Assembly (NCBI GenBank): GCA_002309695.1
Contig: DBXV01000008.1
Coordinates: 171,843-235,842, forward strand
Direction of reading: 5' to 3'
Length of the DNA: 64,000 nt
Origin: Myxococcales bacterium UBA1203
GTDB taxonomy: Bacteria; Myxococcota; Myxococcia; Myxococcales; UBA5297
Positions 8,194 to 15,680 of the stretch are shown in pieces (position 1 is the stretch's first letter; each line of letters opens with the position of its first letter). Made by a program: the position numbers and the translations under genes. Below the pieces are notes generated by a model. It had not been told where the DNA came from, searched no databases, and saw nothing but the letters and a program-made list of their open reading frames with translations.

Positions 8194-8658
8194 TTAGGCC
8201 ATCGCCTCCTCGTCATCGTTCTTGTCATCCTCGGCATCAGCATCGGCGTCGGCGTCCGCATCGCGGTCAGCGCGGGGACGCTCGTCGGCATCGCCGGAGA
8301 GCTTCACGTCTTCCTCCACTTCACGGGAGGCGGGGTCGATGCCCTCGGCAATCTTGGTCGTCATGTATTTGGTGACGTCTTCGATAATCGCCAGGTTGCG
8401 CTCGACTTCGGCCACGGTGCTGGAGGCACCGAGGTAGTTGACGTGCAGATAGAAGGCGCGGGGCTGCTTCACGACGGGGAAGGCCGTCTTCTTTTTGCCC
8501 CAGTGCGTGAACTTGATGACCTTGCCGCCATCCTTGGCGACGGTCGTGCGGAGGCGCTCTTTGATTTTCTCGACAGTCTCATCGGTCACATCTGGCTTGA
8601 TGAGAAAGACCGTCTCGTACTCGCGCAGCAGGTGAGCCGCGCTCGACTTGTGTGACAT
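8194..8658 (-). CDS. rpsF: 30S ribosomal protein S6 with acidic tail
   Basis: bS6 forms a heterodimer with S18 on the small subunit. The first 105 residues are a standard S6 fold: YETVFLIKPDVTDETVEKIK, KVIKFTHWGKKKTAFPV and RAFYLHVNYLG. The last 40 or so residues are almost entirely Asp, Ala and Glu, with a perfect Asp-Ala dipeptide run, and are encoded by a GC-rich microrepeat near 8230-8275. Acidic S6 tails are known (E. coli S6 gains C-terminal Glu residues), but this one is long. It is the first gene of the rpsF-rpsR-rplI operon, with a putative promoter about 265 bases upstream. Confidence 0.95.
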   Translation of the reverse strand: MSHKSSAAHLLREYETVFLIKPDVTDETVEKIKERLRTTVAKDGGKVIKFTHWGKKKTAFPVVKQPRAFYLHVNYLGASSTVAEVERNLAIIEDVTKYMTTKIAEGIDPASREVEEDVKLSGDADERPRADRDADADADADAEDDKNDDEEAMA

Positions 8659-8924
8659 GTGATTCTCCTCACGGATCGATTGCTTCTCTTGAGCCGCGCC
8701 ACTTCAGGGCGCAGCGAGGAGCCATGGAATTGACAGGCGGCGCGGCGGACAGTCCGCCGTGCGCCCGGAAGGAGCTCAGCAAAGGCCGATAATCAGCCTC
8801 TGGCCGGGGCCCCCTCGCCGAAACGTCCGTTCAAAAAGCGGGCGCTTCGGCGAAAGGTCCCTGAAGAAGGCGGCCGGCGCGGAGACTTGCCGCCGGGGGT
8901 AAAGCCGCCTGCCCCCCAAAAAAA
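8659..8924 (-). promoter_or_regulatory. Long rpsF leader with strong hairpins
   Basis: The stretch between the putative promoter at 8925-8961 and the rpsF start holds no supportable gene. On the transcribed minus strand it can form a strong hairpin at 8816-8852 (TCGCCGAA pairs with TTCGGCGA, with further pairs inside). S6-S18 complexes are known to autoregulate rpsF operons through leader RNA in several phyla. I could not match the published motif by eye, so regulation here is only a possibility. Confidence 0.35.
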
Positions 8925-8961
8925 GCGCGCGCCCCTAGCACAATGCCTGAACTCAGCGCAA
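8925..8961 (-). promoter_or_regulatory. Putative promoter of the rpsF-rpsR-rplI operon
   Basis: On the minus strand TTGCGC (8961-8956) is followed after 17 bases by CTAGGGGCGCGCGC (8938-8925). It fits the window-wide promoter pattern. A GC-rich discriminator is common at ribosomal operons under stringent control. Confidence 0.5.
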
Positions 8962-9003
8962 TGACATTTCAGGCATCTCGAAAAAGGGCCGGCAAGACTG
9001 CCG

Positions 9004-9576
9004 TCAGCGCTGATTGAACCGGTTCATGGCCTTCTGGAGCCCGTCCGCGACGATGGCTTCCACTGCGTCAGCGGCGGTCTGCGCCACCTTGTCCATCACC
9101 GCCTGGTCCTCTGCGCTGAATCTGCCCAGAACGAATCCCGTGACCCGCTCGCGCGCGTTGGGTCCCTGAGGCTTGCCGGTGCCGATGCGCACGCGAAGGA
9201 AGTCACTGGTTCCCAGACACTGGACGATGGATTTCAGCCCGTTGTGCCCGCCGGTGCCGCCGCCTTTTCGCAGCTGAATGCGCCCCACCGGCAGGTCCAG
9301 CTCGTCGTGAATCACAATCAGGTCGTCGGGCGCGATTTTGTAGAAGTGCGCCGCGGGGCCGACCGACTGGCCGGACAGGTTCATAAATGTCTGAGGCCGG
9401 AGGAGCAGAACCTTTGAGCCGCCGATGGTCCCCTGGCCGGACTCGCCGCTGAACTTGCTGGACGAGAGACTGATGCGGGCGCGCTCCGCCAGAATGCCCA
9501 GGACGGTGAACCCCAGATTGTGGCGCGTGCCCTCGTATTCGTGTCCGGGGTTGCCGAGTCCGGCGATGAGCTTCAT
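9004..9576 (-). CDS. pth: Peptidyl-tRNA hydrolase
   Basis: Pth cleaves peptidyl-tRNA released from stalled ribosomes and recycles tRNA. The 190-residue protein has the family signatures LIAGLGNPGHEYEGTRHNLGF (with catalytic-type Asn and His), KPQTFMNLSG-like LRPQTFMNLSGQSVG, and HDELDLPVGRIQLRKGGGTGGHNGLKSI, which contains the essential Asp and the GGxGGHNGL loop. A GGAGGG box precedes the ATG. It lies after rplY, the usual neighbour in many bacteria, but an intrinsic terminator at 9661-9693 separates them, so pth depends on read-through or its own promoter. Confidence 0.96.
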   Translation of the reverse strand: MKLIAGLGNPGHEYEGTRHNLGFTVLGILAERARISLSSSKFSGESGQGTIGGSKVLLLRPQTFMNLSGQSVGPAAHFYKIAPDDLIVIHDELDLPVGRIQLRKGGGTGGHNGLKSIVQCLGTSDFLRVRIGTGKPQGPNARERVTGFVLGRFSAEDQAVMDKVAQTAADAVEAIVADGLQKAMNRFNQR

Positions 9577-9660
9577 CCGAAGCCCTCCAAGGCTGGTCCG
9601 CCTCTGTGAGGGGACGAAAGAAAGAGGCGGCGTGCAGCCGGTGCTGCTTTCGCCGGAGCG

Positions 9661-9693
9661 AAAAAAAACCCCGCCGGAAGGAACACGGCGGGG
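9661..9693 (-). terminator. Intrinsic terminator after rplY
   Basis: On the minus strand CCCCGCC, an 11-base loop and GGCGGGG are followed by eight T. It is a textbook Rho-independent terminator, 27 bases beyond the rplY stop. Confidence 0.92.
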
Positions 9694-9720
9694 CCTGAAA
9701 CAACCGCTCTGAAAGCGGAA

Positions 9721-10338
9721 TTACTTCTTGGCAGCTGCGGGAGCGGCCGCCTCTGCACCGCCGCGCTTCTCCTCCACCTCGGGGGCCTCCATGGCGCAGA
9801 TGGTGAAGTTGACCGACGATTTGACGGTGACGCCCGCGGGCAGAACGACGTCGTTCAGGTGGATGTTCTCGCCCATCATCAGCTTGGAGATGTCGATGAC
9901 GATGTTCTCGGGAATGGCGGTGGGCAGCACCTGAACCACCAGTTCACGCCGCAGAGCCTGGAAGTTGCCGCCTTCCTTGATGGCCGGAGAGGTACCCTCG
10001 TAGGAGATGGGCACTTTGACGGAGACGGGCTCATCCGCCTTGACCTGCATCAGGTCCACGTGGACCAGGTCGCGGCTGACGGGATCGAGCTGGTAATCCT
10101 TGATGAGGACGAGGCGCTCGGCGTCATCGCCCAGGTCCAGCTTCATCACCGTGTTGAGGCGATGTGCTGACTTGGCAACGATTTGGCGCAGCGCTTTGGG
10201 GTCGAGAGACAGATTGACGGGCTCCCCGGCAGCCTTTCCGTAAAGGACGGCGGGAATGAGCTTCTGGACGCGGAGACGGCGGGCCGCGGCCTTGCCGGTC
10301 TCATGGCGGACTGACGCTTTGATCTGCACGATTTCCAT
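9721..10338 (-). CDS. rplY: 50S ribosomal protein L25/general stress protein Ctc
   Basis: bL25 binds 5S rRNA. This is the long, two-domain Ctc form (205 residues). The N-terminal L25 domain has KASVRHETGKAAARRLRVQ and IPAVLYGKAAGEP. The C-terminal beta domain has VHVDLMQVKADEPVSVKVPI and VVQVLPTAIPENIVIDIS. The end is an Ala/Lys-rich tail. The ATG at 10338 follows an AGGAGG box at normal spacing, which decides the start against an upstream in-frame ATG at 10377. A promoter-like element lies at 10481-10513, and pth lies downstream. Confidence 0.95.
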   Translation of the reverse strand: MEIVQIKASVRHETGKAAARRLRVQKLIPAVLYGKAAGEPVNLSLDPKALRQIVAKSAHRLNTVMKLDLGDDAERLVLIKDYQLDPVSRDLVHVDLMQVKADEPVSVKVPISYEGTSPAIKEGGNFQALRRELVVQVLPTAIPENIVIDISKLMMGENIHLNDVVLPAGVTVKSSVNFTICAMEAPEVEEKRGGAEAAAPAAAKK

Positions 10339-10480
10339 TGGGGTACTACCTCCTGCCGCTGCCTTCAGGCCGCGCACACTGGGCCGGACTGATGCCTCGG
10401 AAAATTCCGGCGGGCTTTCGCTGTTGTCCCTGGCCGGTGTGAACGCCCGCCTCCGACATGGGGCAGGCCTGAAAAAAGGG

Positions 10481-10513
10481 CGGCGCCCTTAGCAGAGGAA
10501 TGAGGTGCGTCAA
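10481..10513 (-). promoter_or_regulatory. Putative promoter of rplY
   Basis: On the minus strand TTGACG (10513-10508) is followed after 15 bases by CTAAGGGCGCCG (10492-10481). The TAAGGG core equals the -10 hexamer that I recall being described for the Myxococcus xanthus vegA promoter. It overlaps the first codons of the divergent ClC gene, whose true start may be further in. Confidence 0.6.
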
Positions 10514-12521
10514 GTCTGCCGCCGTTGACATCGATCCGCGCCATTCCTATCGGCCGCGCGCCGTGCGCTCCCTCTTCTTTTCTTCCTTCAAGACCATCTC
10601 CGCCGGCTGGATGTCCGCCCGCCGCACCTTTCGCATCTTCGCCTTCTGTGCCCTGGCGGGCCTGGTCGCGGGGCTGGGGGCTGCCGGCTTCTACGCGCTT
10701 CTGGAGCTGGCGAAGCACGTCTTCCTCGACATGGGCGCCGGCTTTCGTCCGCCCGGTGCCGCCGGAGAAGCTGAGCTTTTGCCGCCGGGAAGCGGTCCTC
10801 TTGTCCGCTGGCTTCTCCTGCTGATTCCCGCGCTGGGCGGGCTGGTGAGCGGCATTCTGGTTTTTGCTCTGGCGCCCGAGGCGGAAGGCCACGGAACTGA
10901 TGCCGCCATCGACGCCTATCACCGCCGGGACGGCCTCATCCGCACGCGGGTTCCCTTCGTGAAGACGCTGGCCTCTGCGCTGACGATTGGCACCGGCGGC
11001 TCGGCGGGAACGGAGGGGCCCATCAGTCAGATTGGTGCGGGCTTCGGTTCGCTTCTGGCCCGCGCGTTCAGCCTGTCCCTCAGGGAGCGGCGCATTCTTC
11101 TGGCCGCCGGCATGGGCGCGGGCATCGGCGCCATTTTCCGAACGCCTCTGGCGGGCGCGCTCTTCGCCGCCGAGGTCCTCTATCGGGAGATGGACTTTGA
11201 ATATGAGGTCATGGCGCCGTCGATTCTGGCTTCAGTGGTGGGCTACTCGGTGTTCGCCATGTTTTTTGGCTTTCAGCCTCTGTTCGCGACGCCGGCCTTC
11301 GCCTTCCGCGACCCGCTTGAGCTGATTCCCTACACGCTCCTGGCCGTGACCGCGGCCCTGGGCGCCCGCTTCTTCACCTTCTTTTTCTATCGAGTGCGGG
11401 ATGCCTTCCGGGCGCTGCCCGTCCCCCGCTTCATCAAGCCCATGCTGGGCGGCCTGCTGACGGGAACGTGCGGCTTCTTTCTGCCCGAGGCGCTGGGCAC
11501 GGGTTACGGCGTGATTCAGGGCGCGCTGATGGGCGAAAGCGGCATCTGGAGCCGCGGATTTGGCGGCCTGCCCGCTCTGGCGCTCCTCGTCTTTGCCCTG
11601 TCCAAGATGCTGACCACTTCGGCCACGGTGGCTTCCGGCGGCAGCGGCGGCATCTTTGGCCCCTCTGTCGTGGTCGGCGGCGCGCTGGGCGCTTCGGTGG
11701 GGCTTGCGCTCAAAGCTCTGATGCCTGGCCTCGTCAGTGCCCCCGGTGCCTTCGCCATGGTGGGCATGGCCGGCTTTTTTGCCGCCGCGGCGCGCACCCC
11801 CATTTCCACGGTCATCATGGTCAGCGAGATGACGGGCAATTACGAGCTCCTCGTCCCGTCCATGTGGGTGTCGATGCTGGCGTTTCTGCTGACATCCGGG
11901 ACGGGCTCTCTCTACGAAAAGCAGGAGGTCAGCCGCTCCGACTCGACGCTGCACCGCGGCGCCATGATGCGTTCGGTTCTGGAGCATCTTTTTGTCCGCG
12001 ACGCGGAGCGCCTGAGACCGCGCGCCAAGCTGCCCGCCATTCCCGCAGACATGCCTCTTCCGGAGCTTTTTCAGCGCTTCGATGAAACGGGCCTGCCCAG
12101 CCTGCCCATGACCGACGCGCAGGGCCGGCTGACCGGCCAGCTGGATCTGGATGCCATTCGCCGGACGCTGGCCGCCGCTGAACTTGATGAAGCGGCCTTT
12201 GCCGCGCGCGACCTGGCGCTGCCTCCCGTGACGCTTCAGCCGGACAACACGCTGTTTTTTGCCCTGCATCAGCTGGCCGGGACCGGACGGCGCTGTCTGT
12301 TTGTGGCGGACACAGCGGGGCGCGCGGTGGACCTCTTCGGCGAGGCCGACGTGACAGCTCTGTGCGAGCGCCAGATCGACAGCGCGCTTCATGAGGACGA
12401 GCGGCCGCTGGCGGCATCCGTCTTCCGCAGATGGGTGGGAGACGTTCTGTCCGGCGGCGCGGCGGGCAGCAGGGAAAAATCGAAGCCGGAGACACCTGGC
12501 GCCGGGCCGAAAGTGAGCTGA
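10500..12521 (+). CDS. ClC-family chloride channel/transporter with C-terminal CBS-like region
   Basis: ClC proteins move chloride, often in exchange for protons, across the inner membrane. The protein has about ten hydrophobic helices between residues 40 and 450. The selectivity-filter regions are recognisable: GTGGSAGTEGPISQIGAGFGS (the gating Glu of the G-x-E-G-P motif is kept, although the usual Arg/Lys before it is Thr), GAIFRTPLAGALFAAEVLYR, and GSGGIFGPSVVVGGALGAS. Residues about 500-640 look like a CBS pair that could sense nucleotides. The start is uncertain: the ATG at 10500 lies inside the divergent rplY promoter and has no well-spaced ribosome binding site, so a start near 10611 (MSARRTF) is an alternative. 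The neighbours give no functional link. Confidence 0.9.
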   Translation: MRCVKSAAVDIDPRHSYRPRAVRSLFFSSFKTISAGWMSARRTFRIFAFCALAGLVAGLGAAGFYALLELAKHVFLDMGAGFRPPGAAGEAELLPPGSGPLVRWLLLLIPALGGLVSGILVFALAPEAEGHGTDAAIDAYHRRDGLIRTRVPFVKTLASALTIGTGGSAGTEGPISQIGAGFGSLLARAFSLSLRERRILLAAGMGAGIGAIFRTPLAGALFAAEVLYREMDFEYEVMAPSILASVVGYSVFAMFFGFQPLFATPAFAFRDPLELIPYTLLAVTAALGARFFTFFFYRVRDAFRALPVPRFIKPMLGGLLTGTCGFFLPEALGTGYGVIQGALMGESGIWSRGFGGLPALALLVFALSKMLTTSATVASGGSGGIFGPSVVVGGALGASVGLALKALMPGLVSAPGAFAMVGMAGFFAAAARTPISTVIMVSEMTGNYELLVPSMWVSMLAFLLTSGTGSLYEKQEVSRSDSTLHRGAMMRSVLEHLFVRDAERLRPRAKLPAIPADMPLPELFQRFDETGLPSLPMTDAQGRLTGQLDLDAIRRTLAAAELDEAAFAARDLALPPVTLQPDNTLFFALHQLAGTGRRCLFVADTAGRAVDLFGEADVTALCERQIDSALHEDERPLAASVFRRWVGDVLSGGAAGSREKSKPETPGAGPKVS

Positions 12522-12554
12522 AAAGCGCTCCGGCCGCATGCGGCAGCGCCCCGG

Positions 12555-12591
12555 CTGGACCCTGTTGTTCAAGGTGTGCTAGAGGCGCGCG
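12555..12591 (+). promoter_or_regulatory. Putative promoter of lpxB
   Basis: CTGGAC (12555-12560), 18 bases, then CTAGAGGCGCGCG (12579-12591). The -35 box is weak but the -10/discriminator matches the other promoters in the window. It overlaps a potential GTG start at 12576, which argues for the lpxB start at 12705. Confidence 0.5.
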
Positions 12592-12704
12592 TCTTTTTCG
12601 GGAGGGGCCTGAAGGAAAGGGGGCTCAGGTGTCTCCCCGGCCGCTTCGGCCTGCCGCCCGCCGTTTTCAGACGGTCCCGTTTTTTTCACAGGTATTCCGT
12701 GACC

Positions 12705-13928
12705 ATGCCGACCCAAGAGCAGATTCCCGCCCAGCCCCCCAACATTCTGATGGTGGCGGGCGAGGCTTCCGGCGACGTGCATGCCGCCGCGCTCCTCAGG
12801 TCGCTCAAAGAGCGGATTCCGGGGCTGACGGCCTTTGGCATGGGCGGCCCCCGTCTGAAGGAGGCTGGGCTGGAAGCGCTGTTCGACGCCTCGGAAATTT
12901 CCGTCATGGGCCTCGTCGAGGTGCTGCCCAAGCTGCTGAGCATTCTGCGCGTGCTGCGCGCTCTGGGCCGCGAGGCCGCCATCCGCCGCCCCGACCTGGC
13001 TGTTCTCGTCGATGTTCCCGACTTCAATCTGCGCCTGGCGAAGCGCCTCAAAAAGCTGGGCATCCCGGTCGTCTATTACGTGAGCCCCATGGTGTGGGCG
13101 TCCCGTCCCTGGCGTGTGCGCACGATCCGCCGCCTCGTGGACAAGATGCTCTGCATCCTTCCCTTCGAGGCGCCGTGGCTCAAAGAGCGCGGCGTGGACG
13201 CTGAGTACGTCGGCAATCCGGTGCTGGACGCGCTGCCTCCTCCCGGCGGCATGGAGTCCTTTCGCGCGAAGCTGGGGCTGGAACCGAACCGGCGCACGCT
13301 GGCCGTGGTGCCTGGCAGCCGTCCCTCGGAAATCCGCCGCGTTCTGCCGGTGATGTGCGAGGCGGTTCGGCGGATTCAGGCCAGCCATCCGGAGCTTCAG
13401 CTGGTGGTGCCGCGCGCGCCTGCGCTCGAGGACGGCTTCCTCGAAGGAATTTTCAGTCAGTTCGGACTTTCGCCGGTCATCGCTGACGGCGGCAGGGTCT
13501 GCGACGCGGTGGCGGCCTCGGATGCGGCCATCGTCTGTTCCGGGACGGCGGCGCTGGAGGCAGGGCTGATGGCGCGCCCCTTCGTGGTCGTTTACCGGGT
13601 CAACTGGCTCAGCGCCCTCGTCTTCCGCGTCATCCGCACTGTGAAATACATCTCGCTGGTCAACCTGCTGTCGGGCCGCGAGATTGTCCCCGAGCTGTTC
13701 CAGAAGGACTGCACGCCGGAGCGCATTGAGCGGGAGATTCTTTCGTATCTCGACAATCCGGAGCGCAGCGGGCGCGTCGTGAGCGACCTGCTCGAAGTTC
13801 GGAAGACGCTGGGAGATGCCGGGGCGTCTGTCCGCGCGGCCCAGGCTGTGGCCGGCGTGCTGAAAAGCATTCGCGCACTGCCTGCCTCGTCGCAGACGAT
13901 TGGCGTTCAGCCGTCGCCGCCGTCGTGA
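12705..13928 (+). CDS. lpxB: Lipid-A-disaccharide synthase LpxB
   Basis: LpxB joins UDP-2,3-diacylglucosamine and lipid X to form the lipid A disaccharide at the inner face of the cytoplasmic membrane. The protein (407 residues; the family is about 380) shows ILMVAGEASGDVHAAALL at the N-terminus, GMGGPRLKEAGLEALFDASE, VLVDVPDFNLRLAK, YYVSPMVWASRPWRVRTI and the GT-B donor site PGSRPSEIRRVLPVM, plus CSGTAALEAGLMARPFVVVYR. The ATG at 12705 is chosen because upstream codons run through a promoter-like element and are not conserved. The C-terminal 25 residues are an unconserved Ser/Pro tail. It sits apart from lpxA-lpxI and leads a rightward envelope gene run. Confidence 0.95.
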   Translation: MPTQEQIPAQPPNILMVAGEASGDVHAAALLRSLKERIPGLTAFGMGGPRLKEAGLEALFDASEISVMGLVEVLPKLLSILRVLRALGREAAIRRPDLAVLVDVPDFNLRLAKRLKKLGIPVVYYVSPMVWASRPWRVRTIRRLVDKMLCILPFEAPWLKERGVDAEYVGNPVLDALPPPGGMESFRAKLGLEPNRRTLAVVPGSRPSEIRRVLPVMCEAVRRIQASHPELQLVVPRAPALEDGFLEGIFSQFGLSPVIADGGRVCDAVAASDAAIVCSGTAALEAGLMARPFVVVYRVNWLSALVFRVIRTVKYISLVNLLSGREIVPELFQKDCTPERIEREILSYLDNPERSGRVVSDLLEVRKTLGDAGASVRAAQAVAGVLKSIRALPASSQTIGVQPSPPS

Positions 13929-14111
13929 CTCCTCTGCTTTCCACCGGGCGCTGACGCCTCAGGCCTCATTCCGGGGCTGCGGCTGCCTCGGACGATGCCC
14001 GCTTCGGTTCAGCGCCCTTTCGTCCTGATTCCCCAACATTGATTCATTCACCGCGGCGCGGCCGGCCGGAGCCTCAGACGCCGCATCCCTCACCACAAAG
14101 AAAGGTGCCCC

Positions 14112-14822
14112 ATGTCTCAGGAGACGCTCATCATCATCCCCACCTACAACGAGCTGGAAAACATCGGCCCCATCACTCAGGCCATCTTCGAGAATCTGCC
14201 CGAGACGGACATTCTCATCGTTGACGACAACAGCCCCGACGGAACGGGGAAGAAGGCCGACGAGCTGGCCGCCGCGGATTCCCGGATTCAGGTCATGCAC
14301 CGCGAGGGCAAGCAGGGGCTGGGGAAGGCCTATCTGGCCGGCTTCAAGTGGGCGCTGGAGCGGCCCTACAAGTTCATCTTCGAGATGGACGCGGATTTTT
14401 CCCACGACCCCAAGCGCCTGCCCGCTTTTCTTGAGGCGGCCAAAGACGGCGCGGACCTCGTTCTGGGCAGCCGCTACGTCGAGGGCGGCGGCACCGTGAA
14501 CTGGGGGCTGAGCCGCAAAATCATCAGCCGGGGCGGCAGCCTCTACGCGCGGACGATTCTGGGCATCCCCATCAATGACGTGACGGGCGGGTTCAAATGC
14601 TTCCGGCGCGAGGTGCTGGAGGGCATCGGCCTCGATGAGGTGATGAGCGTCGGCTACTCATTCCAGGTCGAGCTGAATTACCGGGCCGTCCGCCGCGGCT
14701 TCAAAGTCCGGGAAATCCCCATCACCTTCGAGGACCGCAAGGTGGGCAAGAGCAAGATGTCCCGGAAGATTTTCCTCGAGGCCATGACCATGGTCTGGAA
14801 GCTGCGCCTTTCCGGCATCTGA
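14112..14822 (+). CDS. Polyprenol-phosphate glycosyltransferase, DPM1-like (GT2)
   Basis: This 236-residue GT-A enzyme matches the dolichol/polyprenol-phosphate mannosyltransferase group: IIIPTYNELENIGPI binds nucleotide sugar, ILIVDDNSPDGTG, FEMDADFSHDPKRLP holds the DXD metal site, LGSRYVEGGGTVNW, and DVTGGFKCFRREVLE with FQVELNYRAVRRGFKVREIPI. It has no C-terminal transmembrane helices, so it is the soluble DPM1 type. It probably charges undecaprenyl phosphate with a sugar that is later used in the periplasm, for example by a lipid A-modifying or protein glycosyltransferase. The sugar cannot be told from sequence. It lies between lpxB (183-base gap with no other feature) and marC. Confidence 0.9.
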   Translation: MSQETLIIIPTYNELENIGPITQAIFENLPETDILIVDDNSPDGTGKKADELAAADSRIQVMHREGKQGLGKAYLAGFKWALERPYKFIFEMDADFSHDPKRLPAFLEAAKDGADLVLGSRYVEGGGTVNWGLSRKIISRGGSLYARTILGIPINDVTGGFKCFRREVLEGIGLDEVMSVGYSFQVELNYRAVRRGFKVREIPITFEDRKVGKSKMSRKIFLEAMTMVWKLRLSGI

Positions 14823-14894
14823 ACCGGCGAAGAAGTGCGTCAGCAGGAGCGGAAGAAAGAAGAAGTCGGGGGAAGCAGAGGAAGTTCAGGAAAT

Positions 14895-14917
14895 CCGGGC
14901 CCTTAAATTCGGCCCGG
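14895..14917 (+). promoter_or_regulatory. Perfect inverted repeat upstream of marC
   Basis: CCGGGCC, nine bases and GGCCCGG form a hairpin or an operator-like palindrome 32 bases before the marC start. No T-run follows, so termination of the upstream glycosyltransferase gene is not convincing. The central CTTAAATTC could be part of a -10 region. Confidence 0.35.
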
Positions 14918-14948
14918 AACACAGCGCCCAATCCAGTCGGGGGCAGTC

Positions 14949-15680
14949 ATGTCCGAGACATTCACTTTCGTCGTGATGGCGTTTTCCACGCTTCTGGTCG
15001 TCATGGACCCGCTGGGAAACCTGCCTCTGTTCATCTCGCTGACGGCCAGTCAGACGAAGGAGCAGAAGCGCCGGACCGCCTTTCGGACATCCGTGGCCAC
15101 GTTCTTCATTCTGCTGGCCTTCATGCTGTTCGGAACGGCCATCTTCCGTTTCTTCAGCCTGACGCTGGACGCCTTCCGCGTGGCGGGCGGCATCCTTCTC
15201 CTCCTGATGGCCCTCGACATGCTCCGCGCTCAGCCTTCACGAACGCGCTCTTCGCCCGAGGAAACTGAAGCCAGCGTGCAGAAGGACGACGTGGCCATTG
15301 TGCCTCTCGCCATTCCGCTGCTCGCCGGCCCCGGAACCGTCGCGTCCATCATGGTCTATTCGACGAAGCACAGTGACATCCTCAGCCTTCTGATTCTCAC
15401 CGGCATTCTGGTCGTCTGCTGCCTCATCGTCTGGGGCGTGTTCGTCGCTTCCGAGCCCATCAGCCGCATCATCAGTCCCAGCAGCATCTCCATCTTTGAA
15501 CGAATCATGGGCCTCTTGGTGGCGGCCCTCGCGATTCAGTTCATCGCCGACGGGGTCATCGGATTCGTCACCACCGCCATGGCCGCAGCTGCCTCGGGAA
15601 CGGGCGCTCAGGCTTCGGCAGCCGCGGTGTCCGGCGCGGTCAAAGACGCGGCCGCCGCCGTTGGAGCAGCCCTTCGATGA
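14949..15680 (+). CDS. MarC-family integral membrane protein
   Basis: The 243-residue protein has six predicted hydrophobic helices and the family features VVMDPLGNLPLFISLT near the N-terminus and VPLAIPLLAGPGTVASIMVY after a charged cytoplasmic loop (residues about 95-118). MarC/UPF0056 proteins are inner-membrane proteins of unclear function; the old link with multiple antibiotic resistance was not upheld. The C-terminus is an Ala-rich extension. The stop overlaps the start of the MsbA-like gene by four bases (ATGA), so the two are translationally coupled. Confidence 0.92.
   Translation: MSETFTFVVMAFSTLLVVMDPLGNLPLFISLTASQTKEQKRRTAFRTSVATFFILLAFMLFGTAIFRFFSLTLDAFRVAGGILLLLMALDMLRAQPSRTRSSPEETEASVQKDDVAIVPLAIPLLAGPGTVASIMVYSTKHSDILSLLILTGILVVCCLIVWGVFVASEPISRIISPSSISIFERIMGLLVAALAIQFIADGVIGFVTTAMAAAASGTGAQASAAAVSGAVKDAAAAVGAALR

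Noticed and set aside
12576..12704. GTG start at 12576 for lpxB
   Set aside because: The codons overlap the putative promoter -10 region, and the extra 43 residues are not LpxB-like.
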